DNA of 64,000 bases, from NCBI RefSeq assembly GCF_032884065.1, contig NC_088873.1:930001-994000 (forward strand), in the 5' to 3' direction. The translations under genes and the position numbers were made by a program. This document shows positions 34,312 through 45,585 of this stretch, piece after piece. A model generated the notes under the pieces. The model did no database searches. It saw only the letters and a program-made list of their open reading frames with translations, and was not told the DNA's origin. How positions within the stretch are numbered: the stretch's first letter is position 1; every line of letters begins with the position of its first letter. This stretch comes from Artemia franciscana. Lineage: Eukaryota; Arthropoda; Branchiopoda; Anostraca; Artemiidae.

Positions 34312-36137
34312 ACGTACAACACTATTTAAAATGTATTTTGGTCGTTTTTGGCCATAAGTTGAACCGACAGAGTGACGCATGGTAAAATGCATGTAAATAT
34401 GTAATTTGTACTTTATATTTGCCCATTAGAGTGGGAGGGAGAAGAGTTAAAGTAAAGCGAAATGCTTTTCGGAATGATATAACTAACCATAAAATACTTG
34501 CTTATACTATTCCTAAAAGCGCTTCCCTTTACTTTACCCCGACCCCTTCAATGTACAAATTATATATTTCCCAATCCCGCCCAAAAAAAAAACAATTGAT
34601 TCTCCAACTTCAAAACTATATATTTCCCATACATTTTGTCACACTTCACTCTTTTGTTTCAACTTAATACCGTAAACTGAAGCAACTTAATCCACGAGTA
34701 AATAGTGGTATAATAAAAATGGAAAATACCTCATATTGTAATTTTTCTTTTAAAACTAGCTACTTTTTTCCCTTTGATATATTTATATAACACTACCTAG
34801 CCGTGAGATAATAAAAATATAGCCTATAATATATATAGCCTGCGTAGCATAACTATCAAACAGTTCGTGGTAACGAACTGTAGTAAGGAGCGACCCGGCA
34901 AATAGTCAACGAAACTCTAAAAAACAGAATTTTTATGCTAAAAGATGCATCAAAATAATCAGATTTTTATGCTGATTTTAAATATACAAGTTTCATCAAA
35001 TTTAGTCTTTGTCATCAAAAATTATGAGCCTGAGAAAATTTGCCTTATTTTGGAAAATAGGGGGAAACACCCCTTAAAAGTCATAGAATCTTAACGAAAA
35101 TCACACCATCGCATTCAGTGTATCAGAGAACCCACTGTAAAAGTTTCAATCTCCTATCTACAAAAATGTGGAACTTCGTATTTTTTGCCAGAAGACCGAT
35201 CACGGGTGCATGTTAATTTTATTTATTTATTTTTTACCCATGGCCCTCACAAGAGGGCTCATTCTGACGGAAATGAAATGTTCTAGTGCCCTTTTTAAGT
35301 GACCAAAAAAATTGGAGGGCATCTAGGCCCCCTCCCACTCTAATTTTTCCCCAAAGTCAACGGATCTAAATTTTGAGATAGCCATTTTGTTCAGCATAGT
35401 CTAAAACCGTAATAACTATGTCTTTGGGATGACTTACTCCCCCACAGTCCCCGTGAATGGGGCTGCAAGTTACAAACTTTGACCAGTGTTTACATACAGT
35501 AATGGTTATTGGGAAGTGTAGAGACATTTTTCAGGGGATTATTTTGTTATTTTTTTTGGGTGGGGGGGGGGGGTTGAGGAGAGGGGACTATGTGGGAGGA
35601 TCTTTCCTTGGAGGGATATGTCATGGGGGAAGAGAAATCCAATGAAGGGGGCGCATGATTTTCTAGTATTGTTATATAAAAAAGTGAAAAAATAAAATAT
35701 GAAAAAGTTTTTTTTCAACTGAAAGTAAAGAGCAGCATTAAAACTGAAAATGAACAGAGATTATTACGCATATGATGGGTTCACCTCCTCTTAAATACCT
35801 CGCTCTTTACGCTAAAGTATTTTTAGTAATTTCAACTATTTATTTTACGACCTTTCTGATTCAGGGGTCATTCTTAAAGAGTTGGGACAAACTTTAAGCT
35901 TTAGTGTAAAGAGTGAGGTATTAACGAGGGAACAAACCCCCTCATATACATAATAAAAATATAAGAATATATAAGTTCGTTACGTAAGTTAATTCTTAAG
36001 TTACGTATATGTTTTACTAATAAAAATGTTCGTTAAAAATTAAAAGTTTTAGTTGCCTTTTCAAGTAACCAAAAAATTGGAGGGCAACTATGCCTCCTCC
36101 CCCACCCCTTTTTTCTCAAAGTCGTCTGGTCAAAACT
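34125..36137. repeat. 2-kb segmental duplication, copy B
   Basis: Partner of 28459-30472. It contains the 3' end of the 32954 element, a 543 bp spacer, and most of the 34855 element. Because both elements are complete here and truncated in copy A, copy B is probably the source. Confidence 0.95.
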
Positions 36138-36544
36138 AAGAGAAAGCCATTTAGCCAAAAAAGGAATTAATATGTAAATTTCATTTTAATAATTTATATG
36201 CTGAGAGCCAAAATTAAACATGCATTAATTCAGAAACGTTCGGAAATTAAATAAAAGAAACTAGTTTTTTAACTGAAAGTAAGGAGCGACATTAAAACTT
36301 AAAACGAACAGAAATTACTCGATGTATGAAAGGGGCTGTTCCCTTCTCAACGCCCCGCTCTTTACGCTAAAGTTTCTTACTGTTTAATAAAGTAGAATTA
36401 AGAGAAAGAGTCAAACTATAGCGTAAAGAGCGGGGCATTGAGAAGGGAACAGCCCCATTCATACACGGAGTAATTTCTGTTCGTTTTAAGTTTTAATGTC
36501 GCTCCTTACTTTCAGTGAAAAAAACTGTTTTTATTTTATTTAAT
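34855..36544 (-). mobile_element. Complete palindromic Helentron-like element
   Basis: Hairpin CAGTTCGTGGTAACGAACTG at 34861-34880, AGTAAGGAGCGAC at 34882-34894, and its exact inverse GTCGCTCCTTACT at 36498-36510. The 300 bp palindrome lies at 36246-36544. Non-coding. Lies in lipase intron 1. Confidence 0.8.
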
Positions 36545-37143
36545 AACCTATAAGAATGCAGTCTCTAAAACCATAAAATATGATTGGAAATTATTCACAG
36601 CGTTCGTTGTGTGTCAACCACCCAAAGATTATGCACAGAAAATATTATAATCGAGGGGCTAGCAATTCCATACCGCCTGGTATAGATCTCAAAACACCAC
36701 TTGTTCTGCCATAGCCTGTATGGTACACTTTCAGAATATCGGGGCTTTTCACTACACATTTGGGCAAATCTTTGCCGCACGGGGCATACTTTCATCACAC
36801 AGAGGGTACTTCATCTGATGTACATGGTTTTAGAAAGTTGGCAACCCCTCAACTATTGTTCCATGTATTAAGTCTCCATTTTCCAGAGAAAGGATAGGGT
36901 TCGTCAATTGTCATTATGTTATCGATACAAAAATTTAATAGAAGAAAAATAAAATAAAAGACCTAGGCTAAGGTGGCATGGGCACGGGAGTGGGTTTCAG
37001 GGGGAATTTTAAGAGGAATAAAAAAAGCACCCTACGTTCTCCAGGGTGAGGTTTCGTTGAAGATAAACGTTGTCATATAAGTTCATATATACTGTTTATT
37101 GCATTTTTTCTTAATAACATCAAAAGTTTACAATTGTTTCCAG
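36545..37143. other. End of lipase intron 1: nothing recognised
   Basis: No repeat or coding signature. It ends in a pyrimidine-rich TTTACAATTGTTTCCAG acceptor. Confidence 0.4.
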
Positions 37144-37295
37144 GAACTATACAGTGCTACGGTCCGTATGGTTGTTACTCAATAGACCCTCCATGGACAT
37201 CAGCAATTCGACCAATTGGTGTATTTCCAAAACCCCCAAATCAAATCGCCCCTTCATTCTGTTTCCGCTCAAAGAAGAACCCTAACCTGTGTTTG
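37144..37295 (+). CDS. Pancreatic-type lipase exon 2
   Basis: The exon is bounded by TTTCCAG|GAAC and TTG|GTAAGT and is 152 nt. With the phase-1 exon 1 it gives 51 residues. It reads ...IQCYGPYGCYSIDPPW then RPIGVFPKPPNQIAPSFCF and KKNPNLCL. This is the start of the mature lipase: two cysteines six residues apart as in the first disulphide of pancreatic lipase (CYxxxGC), the conserved acidic-Pro-Trp, the 'RP...P..P..I...F...' linker, and the 'NPN' turn. It ends in phase 0. Triacylglycerol lipases of this family are secreted and hydrolyse dietary or stored fat. I cannot tell a true lipase from a catalytically dead relative without the later exons. Confidence 0.88.
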
Positions 37296-37779
37296 GTAAG
37301 TAATTTTGACCTCGTTAATTTTCGCCCATTAAAGGTTAATTTTCGTAATTTTCAACAATGTACAAGTACTGCTTACTTTAAAATCAAATAGCAAGCAAAA
37401 AATAGTAAGTTATCTGCCAGGTGATTTTCTAGATTTCAATCAAGGTTGTAATTTTCCAAGATGACACATAACAAACTGTGGTGGGTTCAGGGCGAGGGGA
37501 AATGCAGCCTTCTCCCTTAGCCGGACTGCAGATTTTCTTGACATTCACAAAATTCTGAAGAACAGATAAAAGAGACCCGTCGAGAATATTACCTAAAGAT
37601 CCATCGAAAAAAAGTGTTATCAAAATTCTATTTGCAGAAATATGTTGCTGAACTAAATTAACATTGGGGCATGAGAGTTGATGGTGCGATTGTTAAAATT
37701 AATACAACTCGCTTGACATAAGATTCAAGGAGAATGAAGAGACTGGGTAAAGTAATGAGAAAACTGACTATAACTTCAT

Positions 37780-37960
37780 GCGGTAGCTGTATTAGGCTAA
37801 TTATCATTTTATTCGAAACGGGGGTTTGGTAAAATTAGAAGATCAGTCTTACAGCAAAGATTAGGACACTAGAAGCCACTGTAATGTCAATAATTAAGTA
37901 TTGCTCTGAGCTGCGGACACTTCGAAAGGTAGAGCAACATATGTTATGACTTCGAGGTGA
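37780..37960 (+). pseudogene. RTE-like LINE fragment
   Basis: KISLTAKIRTLEATVMSIIK is closely related to the C-terminal region of the 53621 LINE copy, followed by YCSELRTLRKVEQHML. Short, with stops after it and no tail. Confidence 0.7.
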
Positions 37961-38240
37961 ATAGTTCTTCTATGGAGGAGGGAGCCCCTAGGAACCTGAA
38001 ATGCCCATATAAATAGTAGTCTTAATTGTGAAACTTTAATGTAAAAAAGAGTATCATTGATAACCAATCAAGATACAAATATCTGATGATATATAACATG
38101 GTATATAACATGATGTACGACATTATATATGTAGGCTACCTCTGGAATAAGGTCCCCCTTGGAGGATATTGTTTTTCGAGGGGATGTTTTCGAGGATTAT
38201 ATTAGACACTTATTTGAATGATTGTATCAAAAAACATGCT

Positions 38241-38787
38241 GTAAGAAAAATGTGCTTCCGTCACATCCAACAATTCGTATGTTGCCAAAAATCTTGGTAT
38301 TGGGCAATCCGGCTATGGTCCAAGAAAAAGCAAGATATTCTCCAATCAGTTTGGAAGAGGCCTTAGGGAACGGGGTCGTTGGTTAGGTTTAACTGTTTGT
38401 AGTACTATTAATTCTATTAGGCATCAGACTCTTGTTGATATTAAAACAAAATTAAAGATTAACTATTCTAAAGTTGTTGCGAATCATGGCTGTTACAAAT
38501 GGAGAGCCTTGGCAAGGCTTTTCTTGAGTTATTGTGATAATTCTGTTTTGTTTTACACTTATCTTCACGCAATCCTCAATAGTGATGTTTTTAGACGTAT
38601 GCGAATTGATGATTTTCAATGCTACAAGTTTATTGTTTTTATTCCTAGGTCTTATTGGAACCGAAGGCTTGTTAGAAAGTACCATGCCACATATATTATT
38701 CTGTTCTTCAATCGTTTGAGTCACATATTAAGTAAAAATGCTCCTTTTGTGCTAGGGGTACTTACGTATTATACGAGAAACACTTGA
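38241..38787 (+). CDS. Unrecognised 182-codon open frame, probably retroelement C-terminus
   Basis: A continuous frame runs from just after a TAA (about 38238) to a TGA at 38785-38787. It has no compelling start codon, so it looks like the open tail of a broken gene or an exon. Visible features are a basic, glycine-rich segment (GQSGYGPRKSKIFSNQFGRG) and, near the end, an aromatic-rich part (SYWNRRLVRKYHATYIILFF). I do not recognise the family. DNA at its very end (CCTTTTGTGCTAGG, near 38742) is repeated at about 39770 and, inverted, near 40995. This suggests repeat rather than host origin. The codon pattern is not obviously random. Confidence 0.35.
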
Positions 38788-39026
38788 GACTAACCCAGTT
38801 TTCATCCCAGTTTGTTTGTAATGCATAGTGATAGAATATAGTGTCTGACCATGAATAGCTATATTTTAATTAAATATTTAGTTGATATTTCTGTTAGGTT
38901 AGGTTGAAATACGTTTGTTTAGGTTACGTATTTAATATATGCTATGCTTTACCCGTCCCCCCCCCCTGTGCAAATATATAGCCCAAATTTGTTTTTAAAC
39001 TATTATATTTTTATCTTACTTAGGTA

Positions 39027-39470
39027 TAGTAATAATAATGATAATAATAATAATAATAATAATTTATTCTAGAAAAAGCCCGTGGGCCATAGGAATTTTA
39101 CATAAAAAACAAAGCAACAAATTAAACTAAAATAAATTAAAACTATTTAAAGAAAACACTCACGATGTGCAGCTGCAATCCAGACAAACCTTGCTAGCCC
39201 TTTAATACTCAGAAAATTTGTCTCTTTCATCCTATCCACCATCCATATCTCATTCAATTTTTCTTTACCATATATCTCTCGCCTCCATTCATTCAATTCG
39301 ACACACTCACACAAAAAATGTATCAAACTTTCATCCTGAGATCCACACATAGGACAAGTAATAGATTCTACTTTCTCCCCTTTTCTCCCTTGATACTTTC
39401 TTTTCTCTCCAATCAAAAATCCATCTCCCCTCCAATCCAAATATGCCTTCAAATCCTCTCTACTCAAATC
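39027..39470 (-). pseudogene. Non-LTR retrotransposon C-terminal fragment with (AAT)n tail
   Basis: The minus-strand frame 39147-39467 encodes 106 residues. It carries a CX2CX8HX4C zinc-knuckle-like motif (TCPMCGSQDESLIHFLCEC) typical of the C-terminus of many R1/Jockey-group LINE ORF2 proteins ('CP.CG...E...H....C'). Basic sequence precedes it and an aromatic tail follows. About 100 bp after the stop the strand ends in TTTTCTAGAATAAATT and a (TTA)n tail (+ strand 39027-39065). The RT domain is absent, so this is a 5'-truncated copy. Confidence 0.75.
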
Positions 39471-39749
39471 CTCTACTATATTTCATTAGCATTAATCAAA
39501 CTTCACTTCTCGAGTGTTTCACATTTAATACTTAAGTACCGCGCTAGGCCCTTACCATCACTTCGTCCGCCTATATAGTTAATGAGATATTGTTAAACTT
39601 GAGCGCAAGATTTTGGGTCCGAGAGCCAAAACCACCACTGGACAAAACGTTCTGCCCTTAGCAGTGTCCATGACCAAAGAAATAAGAAACACGAACTGAT
39701 TCCTCGGATAGTTCGATAAGCATGAAATAATACAATAAGTGAACGGATA

Positions 39750-39930
39750 AGTCTTATTGAGTTAGGTAAAATGCCCCTTTTGTGCTAGGCCCTTACCATT
39801 GCCTCATCCGCCAATATAGTTAATGTGTTATTGTTAAACATGTACGTTGTTCTTCTTGTCTCTTTTTTCTCTCACTCCACTCCCTTCTTCCTAAATAGTG
39901 GGTTATAGATAAATTATTATTATTATTAAA
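39750..39930 (+). repeat. LINE 3'-end-like repeat with (ATT)n tail
   Basis: The block TTTTGTGCTAGGCCCTTACC continues through TATAGTTAATGTGTTATTG and a TTCTTCCTAAATAGTGGG segment to an ATT tail. It is present here, in part at 39535-39600, and inverted at 40868-41030. It probably represents the 3' UTR of a retroelement family. Confidence 0.7.
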
Positions 39931-40044
39931 TATCAAAAGAAGGTAGAAATTTCACGGGAGAGAGTGAAGAGTGTAGCTTTAAACAAAGGGGTACACCGTC
40001 GCACCAATCCACGAAAATAAGATCGGGAGGGCAAAATACAGTTT

Positions 40045-40551
40045 TCAAAATCCAGGGGAGGGAGAAAAATCCAGGAGGATACGGAAGAGTTTTTTTTTAG
40101 ATTGGTTAGTCTGTAGTGGCTTTGTGCCGTGATGGCTTATCGGTATTAGTGGTAGTAGGCTGCCTTTAAATGAAATAACACATAGCATTAACCCGAGTGG
40201 CTTCCCAAAGACAGACATGAAAGCACCTGATACTAGGTAAACACCTGTATAAGGTAAGGGTAAAGGATGCAGTACTAGACCCTTAAGGTGCAAACCGGCG
40301 GTGCTGATCTCTGTCTCAAGGCCCTTCAGCCAGGAAGTGTAATGGGGGGATGGGGAACAACCATCCTGTCGACCACCTATATAATAAACACTTAGCACAC
40401 GAACAAAACAAACAAAAAAGAGAAAAGAAACAACCAAATTATGACGAAACTCTCTCATGAAAATAAAAATAAATATGCCATAAAATACTAATAACCAGAA
40501 AAAAGAAAAAAAGAGAATAGGAAAAAAAGAAGAAGAAGAAAACAAAAACAT
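40045..40551 (-). other. Unassigned open frame and GC-richer block
   Basis: A 168-codon minus-strand frame starts with a Phe/Ser-rich low-complexity run and has no recognisable domain. The segment 40260-40400 (CTGTCTCAAGGCCCTTCAGC, CATCCTGTCGACCACC) looks like retroelement 5' leader sequence from memory. I cannot confirm this. Confidence 0.25.
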
Positions 40552-40867
40552 CTATGAACCAAGACCCAAAAGAAAGTTTTTCACTTAAATAAATTAGTTA
40601 AATCAATTTTTTTCTTAAATAAACTAGGGGGGTCCGCCGCTCTCAGGGAGAGAATTCCAAACCATAGGAATTTGAGCAATTTGAGATTTATGAGAGACAA
40701 AGGGGTTAATTAATCAAGCAGGGGTCTAAGAAATTATCTAAGCAAATTGTGTTTGTTAAAACAAGCCTCAGTGTCATCATCTTTCTTAAGGCATCCACCA
40801 GTAAGTCATACCACTTTGTTCTGATGAATTTGAACTCGTTTAAAATTTTAATACAAATTGTAATGTA

Positions 40868-41030
40868 TTTATTACCCACTATTTAGGAAGAAGGAAGTGG
40901 AGTGAGAGAAGAAAAAGAACAACGTACAAGTTTAACAATAACACTCCAACTATATAGGTGGATGACGCGATGGTAAGGGCATAGCACAAAAGGGTATTTT
41001 TACCTAACTCAATATGATTTTTTTCGTGAC
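40868..41030 (-). repeat. Inverted copy of the 39750-39930 repeat
   Basis: Reverse complement of TTTGTGCTA.GCCCTTACCA and TTCTTCCTAAATAGTGGG in family order, ~1 kb from its partner. Confidence 0.7.
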
Positions 41031-41145
41031 TTGGCGACCACTTTCTGAAAAAAATTGTATTTAGTTTATAACCAGCCCCCTAAATCAACAATTTTTTTTA
41101 AGGAATTTATTGCTAAACCTAGCTCTTGCAGTTAGTGTTGTTACC

Positions 41146-41465
41146 GCACCATATCAATAATTGAAAAATTGAGCAACTTCAAAACGGTGAACTTAAATAG
41201 ACTGAGTATGGCAATATCAGTATTGCAATGGCACCATATCTATAATTGACTAATGAGCAACTTCAAAACGGTGAACTTCAACAGACCGAGTACGGCAATA
41301 TCAGTATGGCAATGGCACCATATCTATAATTGACTAATGATTAACTTCACCACGGTCAACTTCAATAGACGGAATATGGCAATGTCAGTATGAGAATTGC
41401 ACCATATCAGTAATAGACTAATGCTTCACCACGGTGAACTTCAATATACCGAATATGGCACATAG
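41146..41465. repeat. 84-85 bp tandem repeat, 3.8 copies
   Basis: Units begin GCACCATATC at 41146, 41231, 41315 and 41399. Each contains ATTGACTAATGA, ACGGTGAACTTCAA and ATGGCAAT.TCAGTAT. The last unit has a short internal deletion. Confidence 0.95.
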
Positions 41466-42400
41466 GCTGTGATTCAATACGCCATACATTGTAATTTCAG
41501 CATATCTAGTAAAAATTATTATCTATATTGTATTAATATTACTGCAAGATATAGTACTACTGTGGAGAGGATATACCTGTCGTTTTTGATACTAAAATTT
41601 TTGGAGAAGATTAAAATTTGTCCCGGCAATAGTAGATCTCTACAATTATCATTAAAAAGACGATTGAAGCACACATTATCAGATGGTTTCCTTTTTAGAA
41701 TAACAATACATGGAAAAATAATACCAAAGCGTATTATTGTTATGTCTTTACACTCTTTCCTTATGGTTGTATGAATAATGATTAATGTTGGGACCTGAAA
41801 TGACGGCGTCCATAAAATAGATTAACCCAGGGAAAACTTCGAATGAATTGATTTTGATGGCCTTACAGCATCATCATTGTCTGATTCTAACCAAAACAAC
41901 TTGTAGTTCAAAATATTTTCGGAATTAGACGCTATCAATTATCTTTTGTTTGGGAGGGGATAGGATCAAATAATTCCCTTGGGATACCAAAACCCTCTTC
42001 ATCCAACTGTAGGGTGGATGTCTCCATTTTTTCGTATATCTTGTAAATATTTGCCCCTCAGGAATAGCCCAATTCACCATCCTCGAGTAGAGTAAGTCTT
42101 AGGCTATATTCGGAAAATAGAGCATTCATATGACAAAACAAGGGTGCAAGCTTTTTTCTTGGCAGTGGATGATGACGCCAAGGTAAATTTCACTTTCGGT
42201 AGATGAACGGTTTTTGGATTTATTAGTGGTGTAATGCCATTTGTTCTCTAATGGGGCACTTAAAACAAACCACAGATTTTAAAAAGTAAAAGCAAATATA
42301 TAAATAATTTTCTGTTGGCGTGAACACTTGGGTGCCCACATAGTAAATAGCGAGTTGAGTCCTACTGTAGTCCGAAATTCCAATTATATCGAATGTCAAA
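41466..42400. other. Unassigned lipase intron 2 DNA
   Basis: A 101-codon + strand frame (41469-41774) has no recognisable domain; otherwise nothing. Confidence 0.35.
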
Positions 42401-42720
42401 CGATGTACAGTTGACCTCCTTGTTACGTGCTGCTCATAAAAGCTACAAAAAGTAATTCAGTCAGGCCTGAAACTTAAAAAAGAGAAGATTCAGTGGATTA
42501 ACAAGTTCATCGATCTTGGCAGTCTGATCAACAGCGGTTACAGCCTCTCAAAGGCTATAAAAGGTGGCTCACCCTTGCGAGTTGCAGTTTTAAAGCCTTT
42601 ATGCCATAAGGTAAAACAAAAATCCGTCCTTGCATCTTAGGCCATGACTTTTTGATACTTTGGTTCTTACCCCTCCCCTGTTGCAATCCACCCATGTGAA
42701 AGTTAGACACTGAAGGTAGA
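42401..42720 (+). pseudogene. Possible LINE ORF2 fragment
   Basis: GLKLKKEKIQWINKFIDLGS then LINSGYSLSKAIKGR resemble the 'GLKIN..KTK....F.YLGS.I..DG....' part of LINE RT thumb regions. Only a short stretch is readable. Confidence 0.4.
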
Positions 42721-43675
42721 CAACCCATGTCGACTCGCAGCATTAGAAAACTAAATACCTCCGCCGAATTAAAAGAACTACCTATCAAAAGAACCTTCAA
42801 AAGCCTTAATATTCAATAAGCAATTCCAATAAATATCCATCTCCAGCAAATTCAGTGACTCGGTCACACCTGACGGATGAGTCAACCCCGTTTCCGCAAA
42901 ATTAGCGGTTCTCGCTCTCATGCTCTTCTCCCATAGATGTGTGAGGATAAGTTTACACCTCATCCCCTTTTGGACCCTCTTTGTTTAGCAGAAGTCTGAA
43001 AGATATAGAAAAGGTATTTCCACACCATTACTAGGAAAGTAGTCCCAAAACAACTTATAAGGAAAGACATGGCTTTAGGACGAGGCAATGTGCTGTGAAA
43101 TGGTGATTTATAATGTGTCTGCATATTTAAATGGATTCCATCGAAATGAAAGGTCTGGTGAGGCTGTTTTGATGATATTACTTGAGTTGAGGGCTATGTA
43201 TACATTAATTCTGGCTTCATAAGGGGGAAGAACTTAATCTCTTTGGCCTACATATCTATTCAAATAAGCCACCTTAAGGGCTGACTATAGGTACTAAGTA
43301 AAAACCGATAGCATAGTGAGCGTGATGTAATACAAATTTTAATTTTATTTAATTTTTGAATTTAATTTTTATTTCTGCTCTTGAGAAGTGTATCTATAAA
43401 AAAAGACTGTTTCCCTTTCTGGTTACTGCGACAATTAATTATTTTTTGCTTTTTGGGTGGGTTTGGGAATTGTTTAGCTTGTTTGGTTTACCCTTTCTTT
43501 GGTAAATCTCTTAGGACAATGAAAGTAAATCTTTTAAAACTTCGTATTAACGATTTCGTCGGCTTGACAGTGTGAAAGCGATCGAGAGAGTGAAACAGTA
43601 CGGTGTGCTATTTGATGCTATTTCCAAATATACTAATCACTGCCCTCGTAACTTCGTCCTTGTCCCCCCTTCTTA

Positions 43676-43945
43676 ATGGGACTGGATCCAGCAGCAGGCT
43701 ATGTACAGGAGTTTGATGATTTTGTGGATTTGTATAATCTTTTGTGCTTATTTTTATCAATGATTGGTTCATATTGCCAAATAAAGTCATTCAAAGAAAA
43801 AATGCAAAAAAAAACAAAATCCAAAACTTCTGTATATAGCCAAGGGCAATACGTAGCTCCGTCAGTTGGAGGGGGACTGAAAACCATCTACAAGGGTAGC
43901 GACAAATATGTTTGGAAAAGCATTAAAAGGAGTATTGAATGCTAG
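43676..43945 (+). other. Unrecognised 89-codon open frame
   Basis: The sequence is mixed hydrophilic with one hydrophobic stretch (LYNLLCLFLSMIGSYC) and a lysine-rich middle. No domain is recognised, and no flanking splice sites stand out enough to call an exon. Confidence 0.2.
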
Positions 43946-43963
43946 GTTCGTCTCCTAACTAGC

Positions 43964-44269
43964 CACAGCTTAGACACCAATACAGTTATAAAAACCCTTA
44001 TCTTGCCCATGAGAAGCTTTTGATACAGAGCTCTGAACTTGGTGCCTCCTCCAAGCCCGTGCTCCGGCGCGTAGATCGTACTACAACACCATAGGCGGTA
44101 ACGCAATTTTGTTTTGTTGCATACACAGCTTAGATACCAATACCAGTTTCCTTTTACCAATCAGATACCAATACCAGTTTCCTGTCCCCAGCCGCTAGCA
44201 TCGCTACCGCGCACTCTGTTTCAAAAATAAATCGAGTTTTCATAACTGTATATTGGTATCTAAGCTGTG
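43964..44269. mobile_element. hAT-like MITE, 306 bp, with perfect 8-bp target duplication
   Basis: The ends are CACAGCTTAGACACCAATA and, read inward from the right, CACAGCTTAGATACCAATA. The flanking TAACTAGC is identical at 43956-43963 and 44270-44277. Extra subterminal copies of AGATACCAATACCAGTTTCC lie near 44130-44185. An 8-bp duplication and CA-type ends point to the hAT superfamily. No coding capacity. Confidence 0.85.
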
Positions 44270-45329
44270 TAACTAGCAAACAAACCGAGAAAAGAAACAT
44301 TTTTCCACAAAACAGATTTTCAAAGGATAATGTAGAAACTGAGAACATATTTTTCTAATTTGTTTTTCTGTCGAGTTTTTTAGGTTTGTAAAGAAGAGGA
44401 GAGTCAACTTTGTTCTTTGAAATTACTAGGTGTATGCTTTTGACGGTGAAAATTATTGGTGAAACGAGGAGCTATTTATATGGTATATTTACAGCAAAAA
44501 ATCCTCACAAGAACATAATTGACTAAATGTCCTTTTTGGGTCAATGTTGTAACAAGACAAAGCAAATAAAAATAGCTAAACCAATAAATATCACTTCAAC
44601 GATAATAACTCTGGGTGTTGTCAACCCTAAAAATCTTTTAAACCTGCACCAAATGTGATTTACCTGCGCCATGCCTTGCCATGCCTGCGCCATGCGCATG
44701 TGTCTTCCATGGTTCAATTAAGAATGGTATGATGGCAGTGTGCCATGTAAGGTGGAAAAAATGGCACTCCGAGACGTACACCAGGTAGCAATTAGTCGGC
44801 AATCCTTTGCACATGTAGTCAAGTCAAGGATTTAATTCAAGTAATTTGTTTTGAATCTGTTGGGTTTTATGTGTGCCAAAGGATAACTAATACCGTAATA
44901 TTTCCAGAAATATTAAGGGGTAGTATTTTCCCACACGTATTAGTAATTTCTATATAGCTTAAAGACAAAGTAAACATCTTGTTTCGCCGATCAGTCCAGA
45001 TAAACAAGTAAGAGATCAAGCTTTTGAAGTTATACCAAGCTTTTGAATACTAAGCTTTTGAAGTTATCCCTTCCTTGCGAAATACAATTCCAAGGAACTT
45101 AGAAACCGTGAGATAGAAATTCAACTTTAAACTTATTAATAGGTTTGCAGAAACACTAATGTAATCACCATAGATAGATAGGTACTTTGTTCGTAACCAA
45201 ATCATAAATTAACATTTCTAGAAAATAAAACAGACATAAAAAATAGAATAAAAAAAGTGAATAGAAAAATAATCAATGGGAAAAGCAACAAAAAGAAACA
45301 AACAAAAAGTTATGTGTTATGGCTTTCTT

Positions 45330-45585
45330 AATCAGAATGGATTTGCCGGAGGAGGCTGAAGAGCTCAAGTATCTTAGGAGTTTCCTTAAACCTGATGGTG
45401 CCCTTGAGCGTGAAGTTCTAAGGGTATCACACGCCCAGGAAGAACTAGGTAAATTGTAGAACGTGACAAAATGCAGCTGAGACTCTTAAATACTAACGTC
45501 CTCTCAGTACTAACACACGTACAATAATTTTGGGTTTTGCCTAAACAGTTTGAAAATCGGATCCAAACAGACACAGATCTAGGTG
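45330..45585 (+). pseudogene. LINE ORF2 fragment
   Basis: LPEEAEELKYLRSFLKPDGA followed by a LEREVLRVSHAQEELGKL-like stretch matches the 'EEFKYLGS.I..DG..E.EI..RI..A...F..L' thumb region of RTE-type LINE polyproteins. Stops follow and no tail is present. Confidence 0.6.

Noticed and set aside
38893..38910. TTAGG-like telomeric repeats here and near 51293
   Set aside because: Only two to three units inside a repeated retroelement-like 3' region; not a telomere.
43950..44160. Possible tRNA-like fold around 44040-44090
   Set aside because: GC-richer and structured, but without A/B box consensus or a cloverleaf; it is the interior of a MITE.
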